Shown: positions 9,098-17,666 of the stretch, piece by piece
Layout of the letters: every line of letters starts with the position of its first letter
Position numbering within the stretch: position 1 is the stretch's first letter
NCBI GenBank assembly: GCA_934433135.1
Contig: CAKRZO010000003.1
Coordinates: 1 to 64,000, forward strand
Origin: an uncultured Acetatifactor sp.
Lineage (GTDB): Bacteria > Bacillota > Clostridia > Lachnospirales > Lachnospiraceae
Direction: 5' to 3'
DNA length: 64,000 nt
Made by a program: the position numbers and the translations under genes
The notes under the pieces: model-generated
What the model was told of the DNA's origin: nothing
The model's database searches: none
What the model saw: the letters and a program-made list of their open reading frames with translations, nothing else

Positions 9098-9181
9098 GGA
9101 GAGTTGTCCGAGCGGTTTAAGGTGCGGCTCTCGAAAAGCCGTGTGCCATTGGCACCGTGGGTTCGAATCCCATGCTCTCCG
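9098..9181 (+). tRNA. tRNA-Ser (anticodon CGA, reads UCG)
   Basis: Acceptor strands GGAGAGT and GCTCTCC pair (one T-G), with discriminator G at 9181. The anticodon stem CGGCT/AGCCG encloses loop CTCGAAA with anticodon CGA. A long class II variable arm (GTGCC att GGCAC) and T arm GTGGG-TTCGAAT-CCCAT follow. The long variable arm and anticodon together identify serine. CCA is not encoded. Confidence 0.95.
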
Positions 9182-9184
9182 TAA

Positions 9185-9228
9185 GAAAAGGTATGGAAAC
9201 TGTTTTTGTACAGTTTCCATACCTTTTC
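9185..9228 (+). terminator. Strong hairpin after tRNA-Ser
   Basis: A perfect 18-bp stem (9185-9202 with 9211-9228) and an 8-base loop follow the tRNA directly. There is no clean U-tract after the stem, but the stem opens with A-runs so its 3' arm ends TTTTC. It may also stop the converging MATE transcript. Confidence 0.75.
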
Positions 9229-9249
9229 TATTACGTCTTTGTTCTCTTT

Positions 9250-10629
9250 TTATTCTGCTTCCCTTGTCAGGTCTTTGACCCATTTGTACTTTTTGTAATG
9301 GTACATCACCCATGGAATTTTACCGACTTCGTCTAAGCAGGTGCAGGCATATACCACCTCCACCGGCCAGTGAAACACGAAAGTTCCCAAAGCGGCAAGC
9401 GGAACCGCCAGCATCCACATGGTCACAATCAGGCTGTACATATCAAACAAGGTATCTCCGCCTGCGGAAAAAATCCCGTTAATGATAACCGTATTGACCG
9501 TCCGCCCGATCATATAAACCGCCATAATACACATCATGCCGATCAGATGCGCTTTCGCCCCATCCGAAAGTCTGACTGCCTTAAGGAGTAACGGCGTTAC
9601 CGCAAACATAATTGCCGTAGATACAAAGCCGCAGAGGAATGCAATCTTCACCAGCCGGTCTCCATACTTTTTTCCAAGCTCCAGTTTGCCGGCACCCAGT
9701 TCGTTTCCCACTAAAATTCCGCCTCCGCTGGCCAGCCCGTTACACATGCAGCAGACAAGATCACGGACTACCGATGCAATGGAATTGGCAGCGGCGGCAT
9801 CCGTTCCCATATGCCCCATAAAGGCAGTATAAGAAGTAAACCCGATTCCCCAGAGCATGCAGGCTCCCAATAACGGCAGAAGGCAGCGGACAAAATCTCC
9901 CGTAAGAGCCGGATATCGCCTGAAAATGCCTGCAAGCAGCAAAGGCAGATAGCCTTTACGAAAAGAAAGCAGAATACACCAGATCAATTCGATCACACGT
10001 GCGATCAGGGTTGCAATCGCCGCGCCTTCCACGCCCATAGCCGGCACTCCCGCCAGACCGAAAATAAAAACCGCATTCAGTACAATATTCATAAGTACCG
10101 CTGCCGAACTGATTTTGGCGGCATCCGCCGTATGATCCGTTACTTTCAGGATCACCAAATAACACTGGGATATTCCGGTAAGAAGATAGGACCATCCCGC
10201 AATCTCAAGGTAACGAATCCCGATAGTGATCAGTTCCTGCTCATCGGTAAACAAAAGCATCAGCTGCCTCGGAAAAAAGATACAACCTGCGAAAAAGACA
10301 AAAGATACCAAAAAAGAATAACGAATCGCGATACAGAACAATCTTCCTATAGTATCCCTGTCTCCTTTTCCAAAGTACTGTGCTCCTAAAATAGCGGTAG
10401 ACGATACAATCGAGGACACTGCCATGTTCTGAATAAACTGGATCTGCGAAGCTAAAGAGACCGCAGCCATGGAATTCTGATCCACACCGCCCAGCATAAA
10501 AGCATCCGCAGCTGCTACGGATGCCAGCATCAGGCTTTGAATCATGATAGGCAAGGCCAGCCTCCACAGTTGGCCATTAAAACGCTTATCCGAAAATACG
10601 GAATTTGAGAAAAATTTACTTTTGTGCAT
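9250..10629 (-). CDS. MATE family efflux transporter
   Basis: A membrane protein of about 459 residues with twelve predicted helices in two homologous halves. It begins with the MATE pattern LWRLALPIMIQSLMLASVAAADAFMLGGVDQNSMAAVSLASQ. MATE proteins export cationic drugs or metabolites with Na+ or H+. ATG 10629 is the likeliest start (MHKSKFF), with TTG 10638 an alternative closer to AAAGGG. It resembles the second MATE gene at 58236-59624 in fold but differs clearly in sequence, so they are paralogues. The substrate is unknown. Confidence 0.9.
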   Translation of the reverse strand: MHKSKFFSNSVFSDKRFNGQLWRLALPIMIQSLMLASVAAADAFMLGGVDQNSMAAVSLASQIQFIQNMAVSSIVSSTAILGAQYFGKGDRDTIGRLFCIAIRYSFLVSFVFFAGCIFFPRQLMLLFTDEQELITIGIRYLEIAGWSYLLTGISQCYLVILKVTDHTADAAKISSAAVLMNIVLNAVFIFGLAGVPAMGVEGAAIATLIARVIELIWCILLSFRKGYLPLLLAGIFRRYPALTGDFVRCLLPLLGACMLWGIGFTSYTAFMGHMGTDAAAANSIASVVRDLVCCMCNGLASGGGILVGNELGAGKLELGKKYGDRLVKIAFLCGFVSTAIMFAVTPLLLKAVRLSDGAKAHLIGMMCIMAVYMIGRTVNTVIINGIFSAGGDTLFDMYSLIVTMWMLAVPLAALGTFVFHWPVEVVYACTCLDEVGKIPWVMYHYKKYKWVKDLTREAE

Positions 10630-10665
10630 CCGATACAATATCCCTTTATCCCAGTGATTTTCTAC

Positions 10666-11226
10666 CTACTTTAATGCTTTTCCGTCATGGAAAGCGGTTC
10701 CGACCACCGATCCCAATACCACATAAGTATTTTGGAACGGGTCAAATGTAATGGGCTGTACCTTGGCAACATCCACTTTACCGGATTCATCCAGCACGCT
10801 TTCATCCACACTGACGTTTACAATCTCTCCTACCATATGCCCGGTTGCAGGATCATAGCTCTTTAAGCGGCATTCCACAGCCACAGCCAGCTCTTCAATC
10901 AGCGGTGCATCCACAAAAGAAGATTTTACCGCATGGAATCCTGCTTTTTCAAACTTATCCGGAACTGAATTAGCGGAGACGATTCCCACATAGTCACAGG
11001 CTGCCACATGCTTTGCATCCGCCATACTCACCGTAAAAGCTTTCTTTGCCAGAATGTTTTTCGTAGTCTTGTGTCCTGCGCTGATGCACATGGACAATTC
11101 CGTACTGTCGCTGATGCCGCCCCAGGCTGCATTCATGGCATCCGGCACTCCGTTCTCATCATACGCTGCCAGAATAAATACCGGCTGCGGATAGGTATAA
11201 GGTTTTGCTCCCAGATTCTTTCTCAT
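10666..11226 (-). CDS. Flavin reductase family protein
   Basis: A 186-residue protein of the FMN-binding split-barrel flavin reductase family. Visible family features are YPQPVFILAAYDENGVPDAMNAAW at the N-terminus, SMCISAGHKTTKNI, and FTVSMADAKHVAACDYVGIVS. Such proteins bind FMN and use NAD(P)H to reduce flavin or a bound substrate. The start has AGGAGGAGAG upstream. It stands alone between the MATE and ECF genes. It is distinct from the second flavin reductase at 60246-60767. Confidence 0.85.
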   Translation of the reverse strand: MRKNLGAKPYTYPQPVFILAAYDENGVPDAMNAAWGGISDSTELSMCISAGHKTTKNILAKKAFTVSMADAKHVAACDYVGIVSANSVPDKFEKAGFHAVKSSFVDAPLIEELAVAVECRLKSYDPATGHMVGEIVNVSVDESVLDESGKVDVAKVQPITFDPFQNTYVVLGSVVGTAFHDGKALK

Positions 11227-11254
11227 AGTTTCTCTCCTCCTGTTCTATTATATC

Positions 11255-11279
11255 GTAACAGCTCAGACGCATCATTCGC
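11255..11279 (+). repeat. Dispersed intergenic repeat, copy 1
   Basis: GTAACAGCTCAGACGCATCA and a few more bases. The same core (GTAACAGYTCAGAC) recurs at 48272-48296, and inverted at 48723-48744 and 63965-63986, always outside genes. Confidence 0.6.
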
Positions 11280-11329
11280 AAATTATGTCTCTGAACTGCT
11301 CTTAAATTTGTCCTACTACAGATTCTACC

Positions 11330-11908
11330 TTATTCTGCCCGTTTGTCAAGCAGATATTCCAGTCCCATTGCCAGAAGCGGCACCAGAATCATCTGTATGG
11401 CAAGGCCGACAAAGCCGCTGCGGATCTGTCCCCATACAACCGCAGGGGCAAGGGATGCTGCCTTTCCGAATACCCAAACGGAAAGTAAAAAGAAGCTTCT
11501 TCCTCCCAGGCAGGCAAGGAAAACAGCGGGGAATGCCATCCAGGGTTTGTTTACAATTTTACGGGAAAACAATCCCGTAACCAGTGCAAAAACAGCCAGC
11601 TCCGCCATCATAAACGGAAGTCTTTGGGCTGCCGGCATAGGAGATCCTGCCAGAGAAGTGATCAGGAAGCTGACAAGAGGAGAAATCATACCAATACCGA
11701 TTCCCCAGGCAGCGCCTAGCAGACAGCCTCCCAAAAGCACCGGAAGATACATCGGCAAATAACGCATGCCGGCTCCCGAACCTGCCGCCAGATGTGCCAG
11801 CTGCGGCAGAATCACTGCCATAGCGGCAAGCAACATTGACAAAATAACCTTTACCGTAACTTTTACCTGCAGGCTCACCTGCTTTCTCAATAATACATTT
11901 TCAATCAT
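11330..11908 (-). CDS. ECF transporter S component (substrate unknown)
   Basis: A 192-residue protein with about six hydrophobic helices and several Gly/Pro/Met-rich segments (GSGAGMRYLPMYLPVLLGG; WGIGIGMISPLVSFLITSLAGSPMP). These fit the substrate-binding S component of energy-coupling-factor vitamin transporters. The start follows AAAGGAG. No riboswitch is visible in the 70-bp leader and no ECF A/A'/T genes lie nearby, as expected for a group II system sharing a distant energising module. Family assignment is by pattern; the vitamin or metal cannot be named. Confidence 0.7.
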   Translation of the reverse strand: MIENVLLRKQVSLQVKVTVKVILSMLLAAMAVILPQLAHLAAGSGAGMRYLPMYLPVLLGGCLLGAAWGIGIGMISPLVSFLITSLAGSPMPAAQRLPFMMAELAVFALVTGLFSRKIVNKPWMAFPAVFLACLGGRSFFLLSVWVFGKAASLAPAVVWGQIRSGFVGLAIQMILVPLLAMGLEYLLDKRAE

Positions 11909-11979
11909 AATCGAAAACTCCTTTCTGAACTCCGGTCTTTCTTTTTAAGCGATTATGCCCTGAAGCAGCGGAATCGCTT

Positions 11980-13098
11980 TTACGCTTTTTCAAACTCCTT
12001 TGCCACATCCTCAAGCAGCTTTCGGATCGGCAGATGCTGCGGACAGATCCGTTCACACTTTCCGCAGGAAATGCAGTCCGATGCCCTGCTTCCCGGTTTG
12101 GTATAGACCTCTCCGTAATAATAATCCGCATTCCAGTCATGATATAGCCGTTTGACATTCATGCAGGAGAACAGATTGGGAATAGCAATCTGTTTCGGAC
12201 AGCCGTCCGTACAATAATGGCAGGCTGTACAGGGAATCAGGTTTATTCCGTGAAAGATACCGCAGACCCTGGCAATTGCCTCCTTTTCCCGATCATCCAG
12301 ATGTTTAAAATCTTTCATATAAGACAGATTATCCTGCATCTGTTCCATATTGCTCATACCGGATAATACCATGAAGACCCCTTTAAAATCGGCTGCAAAC
12401 CGGATCGCGTAGCTTGCATTACTGCCGCCTTTAAGATCCTGCAGGATTTTGGCCGCATCTTCCGGCAGATTCACCAGATTGCCGCCCTTTACCGGCTCCA
12501 TCACGATCACCGGCTTTCCGTGCTTCCGGCAGACCTCATGACACAGTCTGGACTGCACGGCAGGATCGTCATAATCTACATAATTGAACTGAATCTGAAC
12601 CACTTCCACCTGAGGATACTCGGTTAAGATCTGATCCAGTACTTCCGCCTTATCATGAAAAGAAATCCCCAAATGACGAATCTTGCCTTCTTCTTTCAGT
12701 TTCATTGCCTGCTCATAGGCATGGCATTTCTTATATTTTGCAAAAATATCCCTGTTCTGGGCATGCATCAGATAGAAATCAAAATAGTCCACGCCGCAGG
12801 AAGCAAGCTGCTTCTCAAAAAGCGGACGGATTTCTTCTTCTGTCTGAAAAAAGTTGGTAGAAAGCTTATCGGTAAGTACAAAGGCCTCTCTTGGATAGCG
12901 CTTTACCACACACTCCCGGATCGCCGTCTCGCTCTGACCCCCTATATATCCTTTGGCTGTGTCAAAATAATTAAATCCCTGCGCCATATACTCGTCTACC
13001 ATCCGGGTAAACTCCTCATAATCCACTTCCTTGCCTTTCATCGGCAGACGCATACAACCGAATCCGAAATTTTTCTTCACTTCCTGAAATTCACTCAT
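11980..13098 (-). CDS. Aldo/keto reductase with C-terminal 4Fe-4S ferredoxin domain
   Basis: A 372-residue protein. Residues 1-270 form an aldo/keto reductase barrel with the catalytic pieces visible: FDTAKGY (Asp and Tyr), VLTDK (Lys), FYLMHAQ (His). The C-terminal 100 residues carry two cysteine clusters, CTACHYCTDGCP and CISCGKCERICP, each suited to a 4Fe-4S cluster. The combination is typical of anaerobic Clostridia, where electrons may be passed between ferredoxin and a carbonyl substrate. It lies 43 bp after the MerR gene and shares its promoter, so the regulator probably senses a compound linked to this enzyme. Confidence 0.9.
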   Translation of the reverse strand: MSEFQEVKKNFGFGCMRLPMKGKEVDYEEFTRMVDEYMAQGFNYFDTAKGYIGGQSETAIRECVVKRYPREAFVLTDKLSTNFFQTEEEIRPLFEKQLASCGVDYFDFYLMHAQNRDIFAKYKKCHAYEQAMKLKEEGKIRHLGISFHDKAEVLDQILTEYPQVEVVQIQFNYVDYDDPAVQSRLCHEVCRKHGKPVIVMEPVKGGNLVNLPEDAAKILQDLKGGSNASYAIRFAADFKGVFMVLSGMSNMEQMQDNLSYMKDFKHLDDREKEAIARVCGIFHGINLIPCTACHYCTDGCPKQIAIPNLFSCMNVKRLYHDWNADYYYGEVYTKPGSRASDCISCGKCERICPQHLPIRKLLEDVAKEFEKA

Positions 13099-13141
13099 TC
13101 TTTACCTCATCTCCGAGCGACTATGCCGCTGCCGTTTCCCG

Positions 13142-13516
13142 TTACTTCCACTCCAATTTTCCGGTACGTACCGCCTCTTCGTAACGTGAAATCTTGTAAT
13201 TAAGCCGGTTTAACGTCACATCGATCTTCTCTTTCTGCTCTAACAGCGCTTCCCTCTGTTCCTGCAAAAGCTGCAGACGTGCCTGCAGGGTGGAATCCCC
13301 GATCTGAAACAATTTGACGTATTCAATAATCGCTTCAATCGGCAGTCCCGCATTACGCATACATAAGACCAGTTCGATCCAGTTTAAATCTTCTTTCGTA
13401 TAATTCCGAATGCCTCCCTGAGTTCTGGCAACCGGCGGAAGCATTCCGATCCGTTCATAATAGCGCAGCGTATCACAGGAAATTTCATATTTTTCGCTTA
13501 CTTCCTTTATGGTCAC
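13142..13516 (-). CDS. MerR family transcriptional regulator
   Basis: A 124-residue regulator. The N-terminal winged helix is clear (MTIKEVSEKYEISCDTLRYYERIGMLPP, residues 1-28, then GGIRNYTKEDL), followed by a dimerisation coiled coil (residues 75-115, LLQEQREALLEQKEKI). It lacks the paired cysteines of metal sensors and resembles regulators placed beside aldo/keto reductases. GTG 13516 has GGGAGG upstream. First gene of a two-gene operon; the promoter at 13604-13634 has the 19-bp spacer MerR proteins act on, which implies autoregulation. Confidence 0.92.
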   Translation of the reverse strand: MTIKEVSEKYEISCDTLRYYERIGMLPPVARTQGGIRNYTKEDLNWIELVLCMRNAGLPIEAIIEYVKLFQIGDSTLQARLQLLQEQREALLEQKEKIDVTLNRLNYKISRYEEAVRTGKLEWK

Positions 13517-13603
13517 TTCGACTCCTCCCTTCTCTCACTCACCAGACTCCCGATTTCCGGGTAATTTTACTGCAAAGGATCGTTCCATGGGTTCCTTTAC
13601 ATT

Positions 13604-13634
13604 ATTCTACACCCTGGAGTAGGCTCCAAGTCAA
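13604..13634 (-). promoter_or_regulatory. MerR-type promoter/operator with 19-bp spacer
   Basis: TTGACT (13629-13634) and TAGAAT (13604-13609) on the minus strand are separated by 19 bp instead of 17. The spacer holds the inverted repeat TGGAG-4-CTCCA (13615-13619 and 13624-13628). Long spacers with an internal dyad are the hallmark of MerR-activated promoters. It drives the MerR-aldo/keto reductase operon. Confidence 0.85.
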
Positions 13635-13665
13635 CCCTAAAAATTAAAGTCCCAAAAAATGATTG

Positions 13666-13821
13666 ATGAACAGAAGAGCAGCAGAAATTCTGGGAATCAG
13701 GAAATCAGAACTTATCGATATCTACGATAAACTGGGGTACTCTTATTTTGATATGACGATGGATGATCTGGACACAGAACTGGAAACCTATCGTCAATTG
13801 AAAAAGGGGGCAATGGTATGA
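13666..13821 (+). pseudogene. UPF0175 antitoxin remnant (N-terminus missing)
   Basis: An open frame of 51 residues reading MNRRAAEILGIRKSELIDI and on to LDTELETYRQLKKGAMV. The AAEILGI-SELIDI helix-turn and the YFDMTMDDLDTELE tail match UPF0175, the usual antitoxin partner of DUF3368 PIN toxins. A stop codon just upstream (13660-13662) cuts off the N-terminal strand that binds DNA. Its stop overlaps the start of the PIN gene (ATGA). Likely a decayed partner. Confidence 0.65.
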
Positions 13822-14311
13822 TCGTTGTATCGGATACAACACCATTAATATCACTGCTTAAAATAGGAAGACTTGATTTGCTGGAAAGCTATTCGGAAAT
13901 GTACTTATTCCGCAGGCAGTATATAAAGAACTGACAGTAGATGAACGTTTTAAATTAGAAGCAGAGCAGTTAATGCAAAAAGAGTTTATTACTATCCGAT
14001 CAGTGAAAAATCCGGGATCCGTGAGTATACTAAAACGTGCTACAGGGCTGGATCAGGGCGAAAGTGAAGCAATTGTTCTTACTGATGAAGTGAAGGCAGA
14101 ACTATTACTTATGGATGAAGCCAAGGGCAGGGCGGTTTCTAATAAAATGGGGTTTTAAATTATGGGAACAATAGGTGTCCTTATGGTAGCATATGAGGAA
14201 CATGAGCTTACCTCGGATGAGGTGAAAGAGTGTATTTCCGGTTTACAGAGAGCAGAACGACATATTGGGCAGAGACATTATCAGATGCTATTGGATATGT
14301 TGGAAGATTAG
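13818..14311 (+). pseudogene. DUF3368 PIN-domain toxin, frameshifted and interrupted
   Basis: The start MIVVSDTTPLISLLKIGRLDLLE carries the first PIN acidic residue. The frame breaks near 13893. One added base gives the expected continuation FGNVLIPQAVYKELTVDERF, then GLDQGESEAIVL with further PIN acidic residues. A TAA codon in frame at about 14156 separates this from the last 50 residues (MGTIGVLMVAYEEHELTSDEV), which continue in the same frame to 14311. Two independent disabling changes show a dead toxin. Such PIN proteins are RNases in UPF0175/PIN modules. Confidence 0.7.
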
Positions 14312-14359
14312 GTTTTTGATTGAAATTTAGGAAATGTTCTTTGGATAAACATTGACTAT

Positions 14360-14610
14360 TGGGGAACATTTTATTATGATATCAGGGTCAAAAGGTCAAA
14401 AAGCCGTTCGTGCTTGCACGATTAGGCTTTTGAACTTGGGACCCGTCAAACATGAGGAAGTAGCGATTTACGCAGTAAATCAGCGGATTCCGAATGTTTT
14501 AGAATTGCGGGAGCTGCTTTGCAGCGGAGCAATTCGTGATATCAAATGAGGGGCAAAATACCTTTTGACCCTCATATCTTTATTATAATAGTAGCACAAA
14601 TTGTTCCCCA
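14360..14610. mobile_element. 251-bp element with terminal inverted repeats and internal hairpins (MITE-like)
   Basis: The ends are TGGGGAACA (14360-14368) and its complement TGTTCCCCA (14602-14610). Inside lie matching arms GATATCAGGGTCAAAAGGT (14378-14396) and the complement of GATATGAGGGTCAAAAGGT (14560-14578). Between them are three short perfect hairpins: CGTGC/GCACG at 14409, GATTTAC/GTAAATC at 14465, GCTGC/GCAGC at 14513. No transposase is encoded and I see no clear target duplication. The 65-residue open frame within is not protein-like. It could be a MITE or a structured RNA cassette. Confidence 0.65.
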
Positions 14611-14624
14611 AAGAAGAAAATACA

Positions 14625-15008
14625 ATGCCCGCAAGTTATAATGAAATACAGGAATTACTAAGAAGTCGTGCAGATCTCCAGGCAAGGCTGAACTTAATGC
14701 CTTATGATGGAACTCCTGAAATCAAGGAGCGCACTGATGGGAAATACCTTTATATAAGAAAGCGTGTGGCAGGCAAACTGACATCTACTTATGTCGGTGC
14801 CTATACGGAAGAACTGTATAACCTGCTTCTCCGTAATGCCAGAGAAATCCGTGAAATAAGGAAATCCCTCCGCAGCATTGAAAAACAGCTTGCTGCAGCC
14901 GGATATAAGGAAGTACCGGAATTCAAACGCCTGCTGGTAAGATATTATGAAGGCGAAGACATTGCCATTATTTCAACTTTTATGAAAGAGAACGCTTTCT
15001 TTACTTAA
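14625..15008 (+). CDS. Small helical protein of unknown function
   Basis: About 127 residues starting MPASYNEIQELLRSRADLQ. ATG 14625 is used because the frame upstream runs into the inverted-repeat element. The middle has a beta hairpin rich in Lys/Tyr (GKYLYIRKRVAGKLTSTYVG), then a long charged helix (NLLLRNAREIREIRKSLRSIEKQLAAAGY). I have the impression that relatives are longer, so this copy may be C-terminally truncated; it overlaps the end of the GH3 gene by four bases. It neighbours a dead toxin-antitoxin pair, so it may belong to the same accessory island. No function is assigned. Confidence 0.55.
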   Translation: MPASYNEIQELLRSRADLQARLNLMPYDGTPEIKERTDGKYLYIRKRVAGKLTSTYVGAYTEELYNLLLRNAREIREIRKSLRSIEKQLAAAGYKEVPEFKRLLVRYYEGEDIAIISTFMKENAFFT

Positions 15009-17635
15009 ATCAGACTCTCTGGGGCAAAACCACAGAATTCTTTTAAAACCATACCGTGCATATAGGGTTTGCTATCCTCATAACAAGCACACTTTAGGGC
15101 AGTACGTAAAATTCTGATACAGCATTGCTGCAACAGCTCCAAAGGTAATGTTCCCTTCTCCACCGCCTCAATAATATCGAATACATTTTCTTCAGATCCC
15201 GGCATCTGTAAATCATTTCCAGCCGAAATGCAAAGCGGCGAACTCGATACACCATATCTGACATCTTCAGAAGACATACTTTTTGCCACTTTACTGTTCG
15301 ATGTGTACCAGTCTGTCATAACATACCCCTTAAAACCGTTTTCATCCCGCGCATAACTTGTAATGAGATCATAGTTATTGGCAGCATGAATACCATTGAT
15401 CAGATTATAAGAAGTCATTATGGTCATTGGCTGACTACTTTGTATAGCAATACCAAAATTTCTCAGATAAATCTCTCTCAGAGCCCGTTCACGAATGTGT
15501 ACATTTAAAAACATTCTGTTATCTTCCTGGTTATTTGCACAAAAATGTTTAACACATGCTCCGATCCCGGCATGCTTTTGAATACCTTTCACTTCAGCTG
15601 CCGCACACATGCCTGATAATAAAGGATCTTCCGAAAAATATTCAAAATTTCGACCGCATAGAGGATTTCTATGAATATTCATACCCGGTGCCAACCAGAC
15701 ACGTACACCAAACCGCTCCATCTCACTGCCCACAAGATCTCCCATGTCAAATAGTAACTCCATATCCCACGAAGAGGCCAGCAAAGAGGCAATCGGAATA
15801 GCTGTACAATATTGATAATAATCAATCTCGCCCTCTTTTTTATCCGGCATTTCTTTCTTCATATCTCCAAATGTTTCTCCACCGGGCAAAACATTCCCTT
15901 TTGCATCTGTACGGAAATGCGGTGTCAGCCGCAGGCCTGCCGGTCCGTCAGCATTCACCATGCTTCTTACATCCCTGCTCTTATTCAGTAAAACAGAAGT
16001 ATCCCCGGCAGCTCCCGGAACAGATTTTGCTCCCATTCCAATAACGCTTTCCTCATCTCTGGCAATGCCAACACATAAATCTGCCATCTCTTGAATCTTC
16101 AGTTGAGCTACCAGTTCTTCTACTGTATAATCTCCTCGCTTCACATCTTGCATAGTAATCACATGATCCACATCAGGAAAGGGAAGCGGCTGAGGCATTC
16201 GGGAATAACTAACGGTTTCCATCTTAATCTGTTCTGTATTAATCTCCAATGTAAGCCCTTGATCTTTCTGCAACATTTCCTCCTGGCAGCCGGATTTTGC
16301 TTTTCTCCCACTGCGAAGTTCCGGAAACTCTTCCCTGTTCCGGCAAATATTATGGACTTTTTTCGTAATTACATTATCTTTTAATAAAAGTCTGGCCACA
16401 ACTTTATTATTCCGGCTATGTTTTCCGACTCGGAGCGTATAATACCCGGATTCCAGGATATATGCAGCCAATTCCGGATTATAGCTCTCCATATTCGTCA
16501 GCAGGAAAAAGATCCGGAGCGTCTGCCTTTCCCCAGGTGCCAAAACTTTCGTCTTCCCGAATCCAACCAACTCCTGATAGGGTTTTTCCAGCCTGCCTGG
16601 CGGTGCTGATGCGTAAATCTGAACAACCTCCCTGCCGGAATAAATCTCACCACTATTTGTAACTTCCACTGTAACATAAACCCTATCGCCTATAACTTCA
16701 ACCGTTTTGGTATCGATAGAAAATGTCGTATAATCTAATCCATAACCGAAAGGATATAGTGGTTCTACACCAAAGGTATCGAAGTAACGGTAACCCACAT
16801 AGATGCCCTCTGTATAATATTCATCATTGCAATTTCCGTTATTATGGCTGAAACCTTTTGAAGATGGATAATCCTCATAATGCATTGCCCATGTATCTGT
16901 CAGCCGCCCGGAGGGGATCGTCTTGCCAAGTAATACATCTGCTACAGCATACCCTCCTATATTTCCGCATTGTCCCATCAGAACAATCGTCCGGATCTGC
17001 GGCAGGCAATGCACCGGAGCCAATTCCATCACTCCTCCCACATTCAAAAGCAGAATCACTTTTGAATAGTAAGTTCCTAACATCCTCAATTGGGTCATCT
17101 CTTCGTCAGAAATCTTATAATCTCCCTCTGTATTAACCCGATCGGTTCCCTCCCCGGAATTGCGTGACAATACATAAATCGCTGTATCCGTGTCGGATTC
17201 TTCTATGAGCTTCTCGTCAAGAGGTGCCAATCTTCGTGGAATAAAGTGTTCCAGCAGACTCAAAAGCATCGGATCTACCCTTTTGGTTGCCGCTTTTTCT
17301 TCCACTTTTCGCCTAAATTCCTTTCGCTCTTCTGACGCGAAAGCACTTTGCATATCCAGCCATTTTTTTGTTGTTATTACAAACCCTGATTCTTCCAGTC
17401 CCTGCTCTATAGATACTGCAAAGCGAGAATTCACATCACCGGAACCCGTCCCTCCTTTTACGGTTTCCCTTGCTCCATTGCCGTAAAGTGCTACCTTTCG
17501 CGGATTTCTAAATGGCAACACGCCATCATTTTTCAACAGTACCATACATTCTCCTGCCTTTGAACGGACAAAGTTCAAATGCTTTCGCTCCATCGCAGAA
17601 ATTTCCGGACTTTTTAATGCATAAATCTTATCCAT
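15005..17635 (-). CDS. Glycoside hydrolase family 3 with reversed domain order
   Basis: An 876-residue intracellular-type enzyme without signal peptide. The usual GH3 C-terminal alpha/beta domain comes first (residues 20-300, MVLLKNDGVLPFRNPRKVALYGNGA), followed by a fibronectin-like module (about 320-400), then the catalytic TIM-barrel domain (about 490-860) with WLAPGMNIHRNPLCGRNFEYFSEDP, ACVKHFCANNQE and the nucleophile in YVMTDW near residue 775. This order is known from beta-glucosidases of Ruminococcus and Butyrivibrio. It is last in the operon with the ABC transporter and DUF4038 gene, so it probably cleaves imported oligosaccharides. Linkage specificity cannot be read from sequence. 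Confidence 0.93.
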   Translation of the reverse strand: MDKIYALKSPEISAMERKHLNFVRSKAGECMVLLKNDGVLPFRNPRKVALYGNGARETVKGGTGSGDVNSRFAVSIEQGLEESGFVITTKKWLDMQSAFASEERKEFRRKVEEKAATKRVDPMLLSLLEHFIPRRLAPLDEKLIEESDTDTAIYVLSRNSGEGTDRVNTEGDYKISDEEMTQLRMLGTYYSKVILLLNVGGVMELAPVHCLPQIRTIVLMGQCGNIGGYAVADVLLGKTIPSGRLTDTWAMHYEDYPSSKGFSHNNGNCNDEYYTEGIYVGYRYFDTFGVEPLYPFGYGLDYTTFSIDTKTVEVIGDRVYVTVEVTNSGEIYSGREVVQIYASAPPGRLEKPYQELVGFGKTKVLAPGERQTLRIFFLLTNMESYNPELAAYILESGYYTLRVGKHSRNNKVVARLLLKDNVITKKVHNICRNREEFPELRSGRKAKSGCQEEMLQKDQGLTLEINTEQIKMETVSYSRMPQPLPFPDVDHVITMQDVKRGDYTVEELVAQLKIQEMADLCVGIARDEESVIGMGAKSVPGAAGDTSVLLNKSRDVRSMVNADGPAGLRLTPHFRTDAKGNVLPGGETFGDMKKEMPDKKEGEIDYYQYCTAIPIASLLASSWDMELLFDMGDLVGSEMERFGVRVWLAPGMNIHRNPLCGRNFEYFSEDPLLSGMCAAAEVKGIQKHAGIGACVKHFCANNQEDNRMFLNVHIRERALREIYLRNFGIAIQSSQPMTIMTSYNLINGIHAANNYDLITSYARDENGFKGYVMTDWYTSNSKVAKSMSSEDVRYGVSSSPLCISAGNDLQMPGSEENVFDIIEAVEKGTLPLELLQQCCIRILRTALKCACYEDSKPYMHGMVLKEFCGFAPESLI

Positions 17636-17666
17636 AAGATTTTCTGATCCTTCCTTTTATTACTCT

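Noticed and set aside
11909..11979. Vitamin riboswitch before the ECF S component
   Set aside because: The leader is about 70 bp and shows none of the conserved cores of cobalamin, TPP or FMN riboswitches that I could recognise.
14352..14549. 65-residue open frame
   Set aside because: It lies wholly inside the inverted-repeat element and is built from its hairpin arms, with no ribosome binding site.
14341..14624. Target-site duplication around the inverted-repeat element
   Set aside because: Flanking bases do not match convincingly on either side.
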